64,000 nt of DNA from Liopterus haemorrhoidalis (Eukaryota; Arthropoda; Insecta; Coleoptera; Dytiscidae): assembly GCA_963971575.1 (NCBI GenBank), contig OZ020617.1, positions 42,504,606-42,568,605 of the forward strand, read 5' to 3'. Shown in pieces: positions 1-11,705 of the stretch (position 1 is its first letter; each line of letters begins with the position of its first letter). Under the pieces are notes generated by a model. It was given only the letters and a program-made list of their open reading frames with translations. It ran no database searches and was not told the origin of the DNA. Position numbers and translations under genes: made by a program.

Positions 1-899
1 GCGAGTCGGTATGTATGTATGTAGAAGAGTTTGGTAGTTAGTGCATCGTGAATAATGGCGGTAGGTTAGGTGGTAAATGAGCCAGGAAACTAAGAGAAGC
101 CGTAACAGCTGGTGGCAACGGCAGATCAAGTCACCGAGCCTTGACGACCGCATCATTCACTCTCTAGCGAGTCATCTCGCGGGATAGCTCTGTTCCACGT
201 ATCCACGTATACTTGCGTGCCAAACAGCTCAAAACCAGTAGCCTGTTTTTTTTTTCTTCTATATGTAAACAAGAAGAGTACAATATAAACAGGCGATAGG
301 AAGCTTGTCTACGGATCCTATTACGATGAATAGCTGCGTTCAGAGCTCTTAAATTTGTCGACTATAAACTATATTTTGTGCACTGTCGATTGTAACTAGG
401 AAGTTTGTCATATGGTAAGGCGAGCAACCGTTCAGAGCTCCAAATAATAGATTATGCGTTGTCGATTGTGGATAGTTTTCCAAACTTACCACCGTAGTTG
501 GTTTAAAGACACACAGATGTTGCACTATTCGTAACTCACTAATTCCCTTAGCTGTAAACGCTACCTAAAACGTTAAAGACTTATTCAAAATGCACAATGC
601 ACAGTCAACCCTATTTAGCTGAACGCAGCTTAAGTTGCACAGAGCAATACTCCTCAGCCCAAACTTACCATGGCCAGCAAAATATCTAATTTTCTACGGC
701 TGGTTTATCGTTTTTTAATTTAAAAAATATTTTTTTTTTAATTTTTAATTAACCCTGGAGTAGTACACCTTTGCGAAATTACGATAATCAAAAATTTAAC
801 TATTTAACAAAAATTAGTAATACAGGCAGAGAGGTATGATGTTTTCGAAAAGACTGTCACACATTTAATTTCGAACCAATTTCAAAATTTATTGCTTTT
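1..899. other. Unassigned left edge
   Basis: No coding region is recognised. The first 240 bases are clearly less AT-rich than the rest and contain several CpGs and a short GTAT microsatellite (about 10-22), so a host exon or promoter edge is possible but unsupported. Two similar stretches (about 328-400 and 430-475) share CGTTCAGAGCTC and GTCGATTGT, and AGCTGCGTTCAG near 330 recurs inverted near 615. This may be an old inverted-repeat element without clear ends. Confidence 0.3.
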
Positions 900-1044
900 A
901 TACATAACTAGTACATTGCCATTTGCAAAAAGTACACATTTATTTTCGAAAAAATATTCAACTTCACAATCAAAATCACATCAGTTAGCTGGCGTCCATT
1001 TTTGTCGAGGCATTCTTGTGGACGGGTGGCGAAATTGTCAATTG

Positions 1045-1691
1045 TCATACAATGTCACGTTTTTTCCAATCCTCGAAGCACTTGAAAAAATCATTTTTTG
1101 TGATCTTGTTCAGCTCCTCCTTCGATGCCGTCTTTATCTCCTTACTCGTAGCGTAGCGTCGTCCTTTCATGGGCCTCTTCAGTTTCGGGAACAAGAAAAA
1201 GTCACAGGGGGGCAGATCTGGGGAATACGGTGGCTGCGGCATTATTATTGTGTTGTTTTTGGCCAAAAATTCGCGCACAAGCAACGATATGTGAGCAGGG
1301 GCGACCCGTCTCATACCCAAATCATTGGTAAAATCGAATGGCACGAGCCAATCGATATGTTTAGGTCCTCAGCAACTTCTCTAATGGTGATTCGACGATT
1401 GGCCAATACTATTTTCTTCACTTCATCAATGTTTTCGTCGGTTGTTGACGTGCTCGGGCGTCCGGCACGCTCTTCGTCGTTCACATCTTCTCGGCCCTGT
1501 GAGAACATTTTGTGCCACCGATAAACGTTGCTTCGGTCCAAGGTAGCTTCACCATATGCGACAGTCAACATTCGGAATGCATCCGCGCACTTAATTTTGT
1601 TTTTCACACAAAATTTGATACAGATTCTTTGATTCATTTTTTGGTATAGATAAAAATCGAAGGCGAGCCAAAACACGTGGAAGCAAAGCAA
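1045..1691 (-). pseudogene. mariner transposase, internally deleted
   Basis: This is a Tc1/mariner-superfamily transposase relic, an enzyme that cuts and pastes DNA at TA sites. The N-terminal part (1311-1691) holds the paired helix-turn-helix region: CIKFCVKNKIKCADAFRML near the start, then VYRWHKMF and RRITIREVAEDLNIS. The C-terminal part (1045-1344) holds PPYSPDLPPCDFFLFPKLK, which contains the third catalytic Asp (CDF). The two parts meet at LGMRRV-APAH, so the segment with the first two catalytic Asp residues is missing. A one-base frameshift near 1330-1340 separates the frames. Family proteins are about 345 residues; some 200 remain. It cannot be catalytic. A likely outer end (CGCGATACTTTTTGAACAG, 1823-1841) lies upstream of the N-terminus; the matching 3' end was not found. 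Clear mariner by motif; subfamily not assigned. Confidence 0.9.
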
Positions 1692-1886
1692 CTGTCAAAA
1701 ATTAACTGAAAATTCAAAATGGCCGAACTTGTCGGCATAAGTGAGAGACATGATTATCAACATAACGCCACAAAAAAAATCGAAAATCGAATATATGTAA
1801 CCCACGGAAATTCAAAATTCGCGATACTTTTTGAACAGACCTGGTATATGCTCTTTCGGACTTTTTTTAGATCTAGTTAAGATCTA

Positions 1887-1968
1887 CATATAATTTTTGT
1901 TTAATCAATTTAAACTGCACGGAGAGTCATATAATTTTTGTTTAATCAATTCAAACTGCACGGAGAGT
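1887..1968. repeat. Tandem duplication, 2 x 41 bp
   Basis: Two adjacent 41-bp units (1887-1927 and 1928-1968) differ at one position. Both end in AAACTGCACGGAGAGT. They directly precede a stretch resembling the end of a Helitron-like repeat. Confidence 0.9.
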
Positions 1969-1975
1969 GAAAAAT

Positions 1976-2140
1976 GAAGGTTTCCCCCATAACGCTCCCT
2001 AGGGGGACATGGACTAAGTTGAAACCCGCACTAAAACCTTCCTCGGATTATTTTGATCAATACTAAATTTGAAAATCGGTCCATCCGTTTGGCTTTGCAT
2101 AAAGGACCGACAAACTAACAGAAATTGATTTTTATATGTA
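1976..2140 (-). mobile_element. Possible Helitron 5' end fragment
   Basis: The stretch ends in CAAACTAACAGAAATTGA followed by TTTTTATATGTAAGA and then T. Insect Helitrons on the minus strand often end on the plus strand with a TTTTTATATATAGA-like sequence before a host T, and the wording of the preceding bases is also typical of such elements. No 3' terminus (CTRR plus hairpin) was found, so this is a resemblance only. Confidence 0.3.
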
Positions 2141-3138
2141 AGATAAATAGTGAATCTTCAACTCTACAGTCCTCCTTTGGGGAACGTTGTGGAATGTATT
2201 CAATGGTTTTTGCATTGAAACTTATGGAAAATCGTGATTCTAATGAATAATTTATACTCGTGGAACGAATTAATTCGTTAGACGAGGTATTACTGTATGT
2301 TTTACGTGTATGTGTGTGTCTTTTTTTCAAAAATGCTTTCTTTGCAGTAAGTAAAAGTCCAAGTGCTATTTATATTTCTGTGTTTTTGTCCCTAGTGCAA
2401 CCCCAGTAAAATATTTTATAGGGAAGATTACGTTTTAACTGGAATTCCAACCACAGATTTAGGGTGCAGGTTAGTCGTAAACGTTTTCCTTCCCCTACGT
2501 CAGATATTTTTAACCCTTTTTACAACTATTTGAGGTCTATCCACAAAGAACTGACGAAGCATGTAGAAAAATAGAATATTAAAATTTTTAATGAACAACA
2601 TATCTTAGTAGACCAATCGATTAATTTTTTCTTTAACATTTACCGGTTCTATTAAGAGATTTGTAGTAAAATATTTAAAATGAATAAATCAGTCTCGAAT
2701 TTCAGTCGTCCTTGAATTTAGTACGTGGATTACCCGCATTGAGACGCCATCATTTACGCCAGAGTCAAAATAAATATTTAATGATCCCTTTACAAAGGTA
2801 TACTATTTACTTCGCCTACAATTAGCTGCATGCACTTTAAATTTTTAACAAGAGAGAAGACTTTCAGACATTTCTGAGACATTCGCGTGCTATTGTCGGA
2901 ATATTTGAGTGTGCAGAAGCTTTGGCATGCAATGGAAACCCAGATTAACGTGGTATAATGCTACCTTAATATTAAAATAAAAGTTTGTCTGACTGTGGTA
3001 GTATTGCAGAATACAGGTAGTAACTTTTAAATATTGAACCGGGCTTTTGACCGTTTTGTTTAAGCTTTCTAAATCATACTTACATTGAAAATGTTTGGTT
3101 AAGTTGGCTGTCTTTATAAAATGTCATTTTCATTACAT

Positions 3139-3302
3139 AATCAGACCAATTCTGTAACTCAGTTACTATGATCATAGTAACTAAATTTGTCACTATGAGC
3201 AAGGTCAGTTACTATCATGAATGACAGTCATTATACTTTTATAATATTTTATCTTGTAGTAACGTTACTACACAGTAAATTTTTACAGAATTAATCTGTT
3301 TG
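3139..3302. mobile_element. Palindromic MITE, copy 1
   Basis: About 164 bp, alignable over its whole length with 10955-11120. The ends read AATCAGACCAATTCTGTAA and, inverted, AGATTAATTCTGTAA. A perfect 22-nt palindrome around ATGATCAT lies at about 3163-3184, and blocks such as CACTATGAGCAAGGTCAG are shared by both copies. There is no coding capacity. The target duplication is unclear. Confidence 0.8.
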
Positions 3303-3369
3303 TTTTTTGGGTCATTCTTAATCCAAATTTCCCAATTTTAATTTTTTTTTTCTCCTGAAAATATATATT

Positions 3370-3523
3370 TTTTTAAATTTCGTTTTAGGTCCATTGCTAC
3401 TAAGGAAATTAGCTAGGACAATACTCATTTTTCATGATGAAAATTCCATGCCTGAACAGGATTCGAACCCGAGACCTAAACAGCGCACGGCACGTGTGTT
3501 ACCAGTACGCTACGCCGGTCGGC
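3370..3523 (-). mobile_element. tRNA-derived SINE, family 1, copy a
   Basis: Read on the minus strand, the element starts GCCGACCGGCGTAGCG. It has an A-box-like TAGCGTACTGGTAAC and a B-box GGTTCGAATCC about 35 bases later, the internal RNA polymerase III promoter of a tRNA-derived SINE. The body continues GGCATGGAATTTTCATCATG and ends near a T-rich stretch at 3360-3375, the A-rich tail in reverse. The same sequence occurs at 59525-59674. It is not a functional tRNA gene, because the acceptor stem does not pair. Confidence 0.85.
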
Positions 3524-5462
3524 GTAAAAATATTATGTTTTTTTTTAAAATTAAATGTCACTTGTTTCCATAGTTTCCTTGCTAGAATTTTTAATTTTGA
3601 CATGCCAACATGAAACATGAAACAACCAATGCAAGCTTCTCGTGACAACTCCCATTTAGCTCCGATTAAACCAAGAAACAGACTATAGCAAATAAATCCA
3701 TTGTTAATTTAAATTGTTGTTTCTTAAATACCAATATTACATTTTGAAAATTTAATAAATCCGTCATCTATTAGATTTGTTGTTTATTGAATAACATTTT
3801 ATAATTATTTATATGGTACCTATGATGTAATAAAACACATGCTAAAAATTTTCAATGCCAACTTTTTTTTTTCATATGATCACTCAGTGGAAGCACTGTA
3901 TATCTGAATTTACTTCATCTACTGTTTGAATCAATGGACCATATCAGTAAATACACTATTTCGAAACTGGTCAGCAAGATCTAGTTACTTTATTTATATC
4001 CGCAATCCGTACATATTTTTTCAAAAATTAGTAAATGCGTCACAAAATGGGCTTCCGTGCTGCCGCATAACGGTTTGTTTCCTTTTATTTCAATTGAGGT
4101 TATAATAAAAGCTTTTTTTTTAAATTGTATTTTGGAAGTATTAATTAAGTTTTCCAAACAAGAAAATGCTTTACATCAAATATTCATTTATTAAAATTTT
4201 TATTTTATATATTATTTATTAATATTAATATTTATTATTAATTTAATATGTTATAATTTTTGCAGAGCAATGTTACTTTGCAGGTTAATAAATTTTTTTT
4301 TCGTTAATAATCGTTATTCTGGCAAGTAACATAGCAATAAGTCTATCTGCCATTTCTAAATGGTTTGAAGGAACAATATGTTGTTCTTATTTTATCCATT
4401 ACTGTTTTTCATTTACATCTTTCAGAAAACGAAAAAATTTGCAATTATGAATGTGGCTGTAATTGTTGCAATTTGGAGTAAAACAATATACAATGATGCA
4501 TTCTGAAACAAAATATTAATGATTACTTAGTTTAAATTAAAGAAATATAAAAGATATTTTGATTTTCATATTCTTTAAAAATATAACCTATAAATATATC
4601 TTTGAATCCTTATTAATATGTTTATAAAAAACATTATTCCATAATATAAAGTATCTGAACTGTATATATTAGTGTATATTTATCAAAGATATGTATTTTT
4701 TGCTCCAAAATTCAACATAATCATAAAGTTAACAAAAGCAATGACACATGTATTTTAAATCATCAAAAAAATTTCGTTGTTAGATGGCAGCACAGTATGT
4801 GACGTCACAATAATATGTTCTGACACATATTTATATAAAAGATTCAAGTCTCTAATAGGATATCACGAATTTTGTTTAAACTATAATTATGTAATTATGA
4901 TTTAATTTCCCATGCTTTTATTACTTCATTTATAAAAAGACCACTAAAACAGCCTGGCGTAAGACTTACAAAATTATTTTTTCGGCACTAGATACTTTGT
5001 TATTATTATTTACCTAGATGATGATTCTGGACATATTCAATTGTTGATAATATATTCAGGGAAATTCTTGAATATTACCTGAAAAAGAAATATGTATTAA
5101 TAAATTTTGTCAATAAATAAAAGATGTGTAGTTTAAATGAGAATGTTAAAATAGTTAACAAAAGTTTGAATAGAGACAACGAAAATAAATAAGACATTTT
5201 AAATGTTGTAATAAAATTGATAGCCATTCAGCTTAGAAATGTGTTGAAACTATTTGTGCCAACATATGACCAATAATATACCGCAGTTTATGTTACAGTT
5301 GAAAGAAGAAATATGACAAAACAGATGTGTTTTCTTCAAAATATTTATTAGATGATGCAGCCAATTTTGTTGTCATCTAAAATTTAAACAAAGAATTTCT
5401 CTTTTATCTTGGAGGACAAAATACTGGTTAGATAACTTACCGGCTGAATGGCAGTCGTTCGC
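3524..5462. other. AT-rich stretch, nothing recognised
   Basis: Nearly 2 kb of very AT-rich sequence with many homopolymer runs, for example 4190-4260. No coding fragment, tRNA-like box or terminal-repeat pair was found. Confidence 0.5.
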
Positions 5463-5645
5463 AGTGGCGTATCTACTTATTTTGACTCCCACCGCAGTAT
5501 TTTCTTTTGGTCCCCTAGAAGGTTTGTTAACTTTGTCTAGAGGGACCAATCGAAAAAAATAATTTTTCATTTAGAAGTTCGATGAGCCCCAAAATGGCGT
5601 ACGTCCCCGCGATTGTTTGTATAGTGGGCCCATAATTACGCCACT
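5463..5645. mobile_element. hAT-type MITE with 8-bp TSD
   Basis: This 183-bp element starts AGTGGCGTATC and ends ATTACGCCACT. It is flanked by a perfect 8-bp duplication TCGTTCGC at 5455-5462 and 5646-5653. An 8-bp duplication with short imperfect terminal repeats is the signature of hAT-family non-autonomous elements. There is no coding capacity. The perfect duplication suggests a fairly recent insertion. Confidence 0.85.
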
Positions 5646-5940
5646 TCGTTCGCGCCAGACAAAGAATATAATCTATTGTACCACGCCGTATTTAGTAAGG
5701 GATAAAAATTGTGGGTAAATAATAAAAATCATAAATTTCGATAATTTTTGAATGAATAAGCCACGTTCTTCCATCTCAAAGACAACAACCATACTTGATA
5801 TGCGCTTGCATCAAGACCCAACTGTAGCTATCCAGTTCTAGTCAGCCAGATAAATATTGTAAGCACGGTGTAATTCGATAAAAATGACTGAGGAACTATT
5901 CCGATTCCCATTAATGTGCATTATTCAATTTTTTACATTA

Positions 5941-6400
5941 ACCCCTTAAGTTAAAAAGTGTGGGAAAAGGATTTTTTTTGAACATTTTTGGACACAAAAA
6001 TCGTATTAAAATAAAGTGATTTTAAAAAATAACTTTCTGTTCCTTATTCTACGTCATATGGTCTTCTATTTGGTATCACACAATAAATTTTAAAAAAATA
6101 ATACTTGTTTTTTTAATGGCACACTAAATTTGATATATTTCGAAAAACTGATCTAATCAAAGTTTCCAAATAAATCATTCTGATAACTCATCAATGTACA
6201 TCATTTTTTTTCTTTTTTTTTTCTTCAGATTTTTAGGTGAACCCCTTTGGGAAATAGGGTGAAACAAGTCTTTTTACATATTTTTGTAGAAATTTAATCC
6301 CATTAAAAAATTTTATTTTCAAAAATAATAATTTGTTTGTTAAGAGATTTTATTTGATACCCGACACAAAATTTAAAACAAATATTTTTTCATTAAACAC
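5941..6400. repeat. Degenerate direct repeats (~298-bp period)
   Basis: Two diverged blocks beginning AACCCCTT (about 5941 and 6239) share the order of features: a GTG-rich start, an AT-rich body, then TTTGGTATC/TTTGATACC followed by CACA and AAATTTTAAA. They may be internal repeats of an unrecognised element. Confidence 0.4.
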
Positions 6401-6704
6401 ATCTCTGTTTATATTTTGCCCGCGATATATTCTTTTGAACTATGAATAGCCTACTCATCACTTTAGGTGCACCATTAGAATGCACCATTCGACATAAGCT
6501 AATAATCTACACATTCTGCATAATTTACACAAGAAGCGTTCGTCATAAAGTTTCTGTGTGCTTTGTGCTGCACGAAGATCGTTCGGCATATACTGTGCAC
6601 TGCAGTTTGTGTTGCACAATCGTCACAAGTTCAGATCGTGCGACAGTCTGCGCAATAGTGTTTTTTCGCGGTAAAAATACAAGTTATTATTTCTACAAAA
6701 TAAC

Positions 6705-6848
6705 ATGAGTGAAAACAATCAAGATATCATTGTTTATGCCTGCAGCATTTGCAACATAAATAGTACAGACATAAACCTCATGATGGAACATGTAAATACA
6801 CTCAAAAAGACTCAAAATTTTCTTGATACAAGTGGAAATGTACTTTAA
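6705..6848 (+). CDS. 47-aa ORF with half zinc-finger motif
   Basis: A short ATG-to-TAA frame whose product contains YACSICNINSTDINLMMEH, i.e. Cys-X2-Cys followed by one His with no second His in register. This resembles the start of a C2H2 or BED-like finger as found at transposase N-termini. The upstream 260 bases are relatively CpG-rich. I cannot name a family, and the frame may be chance or a truncated transposon ORF. Confidence 0.25.
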   Translation: MSENNQDIIVYACSICNINSTDINLMMEHVNTLKKTQNFLDTSGNVL

Positions 6849-7088
6849 ATTGATTTGTAGTCATGTTTGGAACAGTATTCTCTGCACAGATAAAGGGCCT
6901 GGGATGAAAGGGGACCATAAAATTGTCAATAGAGTCGAAGACAGACTAAATTTCCTGTAGTGGTTTCCGTTTTTGGTTCCTTTTTTTCTCTCAATATGGC
7001 TCATAAAAAGCTAGTTATGGCTCTGGTTCCAATTATTAAATATAATTTTCCAGAGAGGAGTATTGTTTTTAAGGATTTGGCTGTATTA

Positions 7089-7136
7089 GGCGCAAAAAGC
7101 CATCGTTGCTGTGCGCCAAAAAACTAACTAACTATT
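7089..7136 (+). mobile_element. LINE 3' tail fragment with (TAAC)n
   Basis: GCGCAAAAAGCCATCGTTGC is followed by TGTGCGCCAAAAAAC and a TAAC tandem tail. The same sequence occurs at 17300-17345 (plus) and 62680-62745 (minus), in the latter case next to an RNase H-bearing LINE fragment. It is most simply the 3' end of one non-LTR retrotransposon family with a short tandem-repeat tail. Confidence 0.6.
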
Positions 7137-8241
7137 ATTTTGAAGGAAGTATTGAGTGCGAAATAAGTTTTACCAAATCTATCATGGTAATAAGAACTTA
7201 ACCAAGTCTGAATAGTTAAAAATATAATACTATTATTTTAAATGTGATAGTATGAGGTGAAAAAATATAATCCTTGGCAGAGAGATTTCGTAAACCGTAA
7301 ACCACCAGTTTCAAAGAGCTTAACCGTTAGAGGCGCTAATGTCTCTTTAATGCGCCCGCATAATTAACTGCTGAAGGTTGCAAAATGCCGAAATCCAACA
7401 GTTTTATTTGGACATTTTAAAATCCTATCGGCTGACTGAACACAGCCTAATGGTGAAGAGATAAATAGTACGGTGCAGGATTAAATCCTTGATCAATTAT
7501 TTGTAGAAGTGTTTGACATTGTTATTACAGATTCAAAACGATTTTTCCACTTTTATTTATTTAACGCAAAACGATAATTGATGAACAAACAGAAAGGGAA
7601 TTTTAATGTTTACCAATGGGATTTTTTTGGAATATTAAAGAGAATAGAACGATAGCAGTGGGAAATGTATTTACAAGACTGGTGAAAATTCCACAGTTAG
7701 TGGATTTAGCTGTGAATGAAGGAAACACAAATTATTTGCGATCAAGATGTCCACATAAGGAATAAGAAAACAGTGCACGTGTAGAAAAAGAAGAAAATAT
7801 AAAGCTAAGAGCAAGAAACTCGTAAGAAGAATACTATAGAAATGATGAGAATAACGGCAGAGTGTTGGACATCACCATCCGTAGAAAGCCTAGACTAATG
7901 CATGTAGAAAAATAGGCTAGCACCGAAATAAAAGAAGGAGACAATGAGTAGTTAGCACCTCTGTAGTTAAATATTTGACGCCAAATGAATTTCAAATTGT
8001 AGTACAGCCATACCTCGAATAACGATACCCAGTTAATGACAACGCACTATAGCGATCTTATTTACATTACCAATTTGCTCTGCCAGTACGGCCCCTGTAC
8101 ACGGAGTTTTGTCAATTTTATTACGGATTTGTCTTTTTTTATTAATATCATTTCTGTCTTTCATGTGTATTCTTTACAGTTTTTATTATATAGAAGTATT
8201 ATTTATCCTTTCTTACATTTTTACCAACTGCTACATGTATA
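7137..8241. other. Unassigned
   Basis: No coding similarity. At 8005-8025 a TA-preceded CAGCCATACCTCGAATAACG resembles the end of the pogo-like MITE at 36093-36411, but no partner end was found. Confidence 0.4.
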
Positions 8242-8530
8242 AGAGAGGTATTGTGATCATACCAATTTTGACATATAGAAATTTCGATGGATGTTCATGA
8301 ACTGAGGTCTCTATATTACGTTTTGACTATTTTTAGCATTATGACTGTCGGTCTGCCTGTCAGTTCGTGGACACTTGTAGAGCGAATTTGGCTGAACAGA
8401 TTTTTATGAAACTTCATATTTAAGCTTTTGGTGCCAATTCCACTATTTGGTCAACTTTTTGTAAAAATCGATTAACTGAAAGTGGAAGTTTACTCATGTC
8501 ATATTTAAGTTTTTGCGAGAAATATTTAGA
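8242..8530 (+). mobile_element. Interspersed repeat family R, copy 1
   Basis: Aligns with 29862-30420: GAGGTATTGTGATCATACC, TTCGATGGATGTTCA, ACGTTTTGACTATTTTTAGC, a short GTCTG-rich stretch, then TTTTATGAAACTTCATATTT and TTTACTC(A/G)TGTCA. Copy 1 has only about five GTCT-like units where the later copy has a 300-bp array. No protein is encoded and the superfamily is unknown. Confidence 0.75.
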
Positions 8531-8884
8531 AAAAAAATATTTAAAGAAAGTTAAGTTAAACATGGGAGTAACAACTTCTTTTGAATTTTTTTTTTTTTAT
8601 TAGAGAATTTTTCATTCTTAAGTGAAATGTTTAATTACGTACTGTATTTACTACATGGATGAGCACTCGACGTGTGGAAACGCCAACTAAATTCTTGATT
8701 TAGTTTGAACATATTTTAAGGGGTAACTCATTTAACTAACTATTTTGTGGTCGCGGTCGATAATATGGTGGCCATAACTCTATTTGTCCGATTTTATATG
8801 TTCGATTTTATATGTCCAATGATTACTCTGCTTACCATTTTTACCGGCAAATAAACGACAGATACACAACAAGGTTTTTTAACA

Positions 8885-9075
8885 ATACCAGTTTTGCCAA
8901 CTGTTTTTAGCGTGATGTCGGTCTATAGACACGTGTTGAGCAAATTTGGTACAAATTTTTATGAGTTTTGGGTACAGATCTGTCTACCGGAATGGATAGT
9001 TTACTGATGTCACTTTTATGTGGTTCAGAAATAATTTCCAACAGAGAAATATTAAAAAAAAAAAATTACAAAAGT
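8885..9075 (+). mobile_element. Interspersed repeat family R, copy 2 (diverged)
   Basis: Shares CCAGTTTTG, TTTTTAGCGTGATGTCGGTC, a TTGAGCAAATTTGG block, TTTTTATGAG and GTTTACTGATGTCA with copies 1 and 3, and ends in an A run. A short later piece of the same family, TGTGGTGATAGTC...GTAGCCACA, is near 9578-9610. Confidence 0.6.
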
Positions 9076-9104
9076 TACTATACAAGTAATAATAATAATA
9101 ATAT

Positions 9105-9318
9105 CTTTGATCTGCATGATGCAGAAAGCAGTGCTGATCGGGGTCACTCCGCATTGTGCGGGCACTGGATCTGGCGTAATTTCCGCGCCTGCACTCGTTA
9201 GAGTTTGGGATGCAGCTGTGTGTATTTAGCTCCACTAGTCTCTAGTATGACGCGGCTCAAAAGGTTGCTGAAGTTTTTGATTAGTGGACACTTGTCATGA
9301 CCTGACAAACCCCATAAT
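9105..9318 (+). mobile_element. Repeat family with ATT tails, copy 1
   Basis: Matches 51958-52275 in inverted orientation: GCAGAAAGCAGTG, ACACTGGAT-like and TTTCCGCG blocks, GTGTGTATTTAGCTCCACTA, AGTATGACG and AAAAGGTT, ending GACAAACCCC. Both copies border AAT/ATT tracts. The asymmetric, ATT-tailed shape suggests a LINE 3' end or SINE. No RNA polymerase III boxes were identified. Confidence 0.65.
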
Positions 9319-9827
9319 AATATCTTTATTAAATAGGTTTGAGCCTGATATATACACATAGTAATAACTCACAAATTTTATTTGATTCGAATAAATAAAG
9401 TTTTCTTATTTTTGGGATATTTTTTAAAAGTATTTATGCTGAAATGTACCTATGTAGGTATGTTTCTATGAATACAGTAACTTATAAATATACAGTATGA
9501 AATTGTCAACTTAATATAACACGTTATTATCTTTTTCAATAATAATTTCACTGTTAGAAAGTATTTTGTTTGAGTACTTTGTGGTGATAGTCTGTTCTGT
9601 GGTAGCCACAAATGATTATTCTTAATGAGATCTATAGTATTTATTTTAGTTACAAGTTCATTTTTTTCGTCATTTTGGCCGTTTATAGCAATTGCATTGC
9701 TATTCAGAAAATCGATGTGAAAAATGCATGCTTCGAATAGAGAACTTTTTCGGTTAACATACCTTGCCTGGAACCCAAAGGGCTAATATTATGAGGTACA
9801 CGTGTATAAACATGTATTCTTAACGCA

Positions 9828-10201
9828 CAGGAGCGCTCCTTGGGAAGGAGGCATGGTCACGGGCTTGAGGCCCCCCAAGGACTCAAAAACACATGGTTTT
9901 AGTGTTTTTAAGGAATAAATTTGAGTTCTAGAGTTCAAGAGCTTTTTTTTGTCATCACTTGTAAATTAGAAGACATTTTCTTTTCCTCATCATTTTTACT
10001 TTAGAAGTGGGAACTTGTTTTTTTTTTTGTCTGCACTTACATTTTGGAAGTGAGGACCATTTTTTTTTTGTCAATATTTGATTTTTGAAAGGCGTGTTTT
10101 TGGTCAGCACTTGTTATCGAATAATTTCCCAATCCCTGCTACTATAAAACAATTTCGTCTTCTAAGCCCCCCGACAACAAAAAAATCTGGGTACGCGCCT
10201 G
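9828..10201. mobile_element. MITE with degenerate minisatellite (CAGGAGCG ends)
   Basis: The ends are CAGGAGCG and CGCGCCTG, with GAGGCCCCCC and GCCCCCCGAC just inside. The interior has four or five degenerate units in which a T-run is followed by CACTT and GAAG, the reverse complement of the minisatellites at 11816-11975 and 37345-37465. The flanks (TTAACGCA and GATCTGTA) do not match, so the target duplication is lost or the ends are misplaced. Confidence 0.55.
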
Positions 10202-10837
10202 GATCTGTATATATCTCATATTGTGCGATGGTAAAACTAAATAAAACAGAATAAAAAATGTAGCGCCTCTGTTTTGTGTCCTATAGTCGAATTTAAAATA
10301 CTTTATTTCCTTCTGATTTGCAGATAATTTAAAGTTAATGCCTTGATTATCGCATTTACCCTCATTTTAATGGTTGTTACTGTAACATAAATTCTTTAAC
10401 ATTTCTCCGAAATTTCTCTCTTTATTTTCACATTCTTTTTTTCTAAATCACACTTAATTTAAAGTTAGTATCTCGATTGCCGTTTAAATACCTACCACCA
10501 TTATAAGATTTTTTTTTTGTTATTTCGTATAAAAAGGTTTATGCCAGCATTTTACGATCTAATTTTGGGATATCTCTTTGAGAATATTTTATTCTTTACA
10601 AATTAACAATTAATCTTAACTAAATGTTCAGATTTCGTTATACTGTAGTTAACAGCCCACATCGTAATGGTGCTTGGTAAATTATATTCTTTTTAGAAAC
10701 ATTATGGTTTGTAAGCATTAAAAGTAATTTCCCTCTCTATTTTTATCTCTCTCTGCTTGGGCACTGTCAGGCGGATTGCCTTTGGTGTTATTTGTATTCA
10801 AATAAAACACTTGAGAATAGGAAAAAGTTATACGGGC
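10202..10837. other. Unassigned AT-rich stretch
   Basis: No coding or repeat signal beyond TTTAAAGTTA(A/G)T motifs repeated near 10329 and 10459, in surroundings that look loosely duplicated. Confidence 0.4.
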
Positions 10838-11200
10838 TAAGATCGGGAGAATAAAGGGGCTGCGAATCTACAGGAATCCCCCTTTTCGTCAAAAAATCGG
10901 TTACAGGGTGCTGTAAACAAGAAGCGTTGTAGTGATGCAACATCCAGAAGCCAACAATCAGACCAATTCTGTAACTCAGTTACTATGAAAATAGTAACTA
11001 AATTCGTCACTATGAGCAAGGTCAGTTACTACCATGAATGAAAGTAATTGTACTTTTTATAATATTTTATCTCGTAGTAACGTTCCTACACAGTAATTTT
11101 TTACAGAATTGATCTGATTGTCTGCCAAAGCACGCTTGATTCTTTTCCTGAGTCTTCAAAGTACTTCTCGATAGTAATTTTGACTAACTGTCTATTCCTG
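10838..11200 (-). pseudogene. mariner transposase fragment split by a MITE
   Basis: On the minus strand, 10954 down to 10838 encodes WMLHHYNAS, then TDFLTKRGIPVDSQPLYSPDL. These match the mariner segment from the second catalytic Asp (normally HHDNA, here changed to Tyr) to the motif before the third Asp, which is lost. The fragment breaks exactly where the palindromic MITE begins (10955-11120). The region beyond it (11121-11200) may continue the transposase but is too decayed to be sure. Non-functional. Confidence 0.7.
10955..11120. mobile_element. Palindromic MITE, copy 2
   Basis: A 166-bp element with nearly perfect 20-bp terminal inverted repeats: CAATCAGACCAATTCTGTAA at the left, and the same at the right apart from one C-to-T change. 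It aligns with 3139-3302 throughout and sits inside a mariner relic. Confidence 0.85.
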
Positions 11201-11221
11201 AGGTATATTCTTTATGCACAA

Positions 11222-11500
11222 TTACTCGAATGTCGAAAAACTAAAGGATGAATTGGTTCCTCATCCACCATATTCGCCAGATTTGCACCTCTGCGGTTAT
11301 TATTTATTAAACTTGAAGAAATGGCTGTGTTAAGAGAATTGGGTATTGGGAATTGCGTATTATTCGGAGGGATCGAAAAATTTAAGAATCGGTGGACGAA
11401 GTGTATAGTTCTAAAAAGAGACTATGTTGAGAAACAAATTAAACTTTGCCGAAAAACTAGTGTTTTCTTGCTTGCTTGCTTTTTTTTAAGTCGATTACTT
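11222..11500 (+). pseudogene. mariner transposase C-terminal fragment
   Basis: The frames read PHPPYSPDL, then after frameshifts LKKWL, and then RWTKCIVLKRDYVEKQIKLC. The last is the conserved mariner C-terminus (usually KCIELKGDYVEKQ). The catalytic Asp after PYSPDL is replaced (LCGYY). It is a different mariner lineage from 1045-1691 and closer to the one at 38109. Multiple frame breaks; non-functional. Confidence 0.75.
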
Positions 11501-11540
11501 TTCAACGATTACTAGGTCGATTACTTTCCAACATATACTC

Positions 11541-11705
11541 TTGTATAATAATAATAATATTTATTTATAGGCATAAAAAAGCCAATACAGTATCACTACA
11601 AAATAAAATGTAAACAAATATGTGAAAAACATAGCAATTTAAGTACAATATTTATGCAATAAATAATTTGTAATACATTTTTAGATTATATTTAAAATGT
11701 CTTAA
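11541..11705 (-). mobile_element. Possible LINE 3' end with AAT tail
   Basis: An AAT microsatellite followed by ATTTATTTATAGGCATAAAA reads, on the minus strand, like a CR1/Jockey-type 3' end with an ATT tail. No coding part is attached. Weak call. Confidence 0.35.

Noticed and set aside
892..1524. 210-codon plus-strand ORF
   Set aside because: It is the antisense shadow of the mariner relic at 1045-1691 and has no recognisable motif.
3440..3523. Possible tRNA gene with A and B boxes
   Set aside because: The acceptor arm does not pair, and the sequence recurs with SINE body, tail and target duplication at 59525-59674.
8003..8030. CAGCCATACCTCG after TA, a pogo-type terminus
   Set aside because: No inverted partner found within 2 kb; likewise the inverted TGTATGGCTGTA near 21835.
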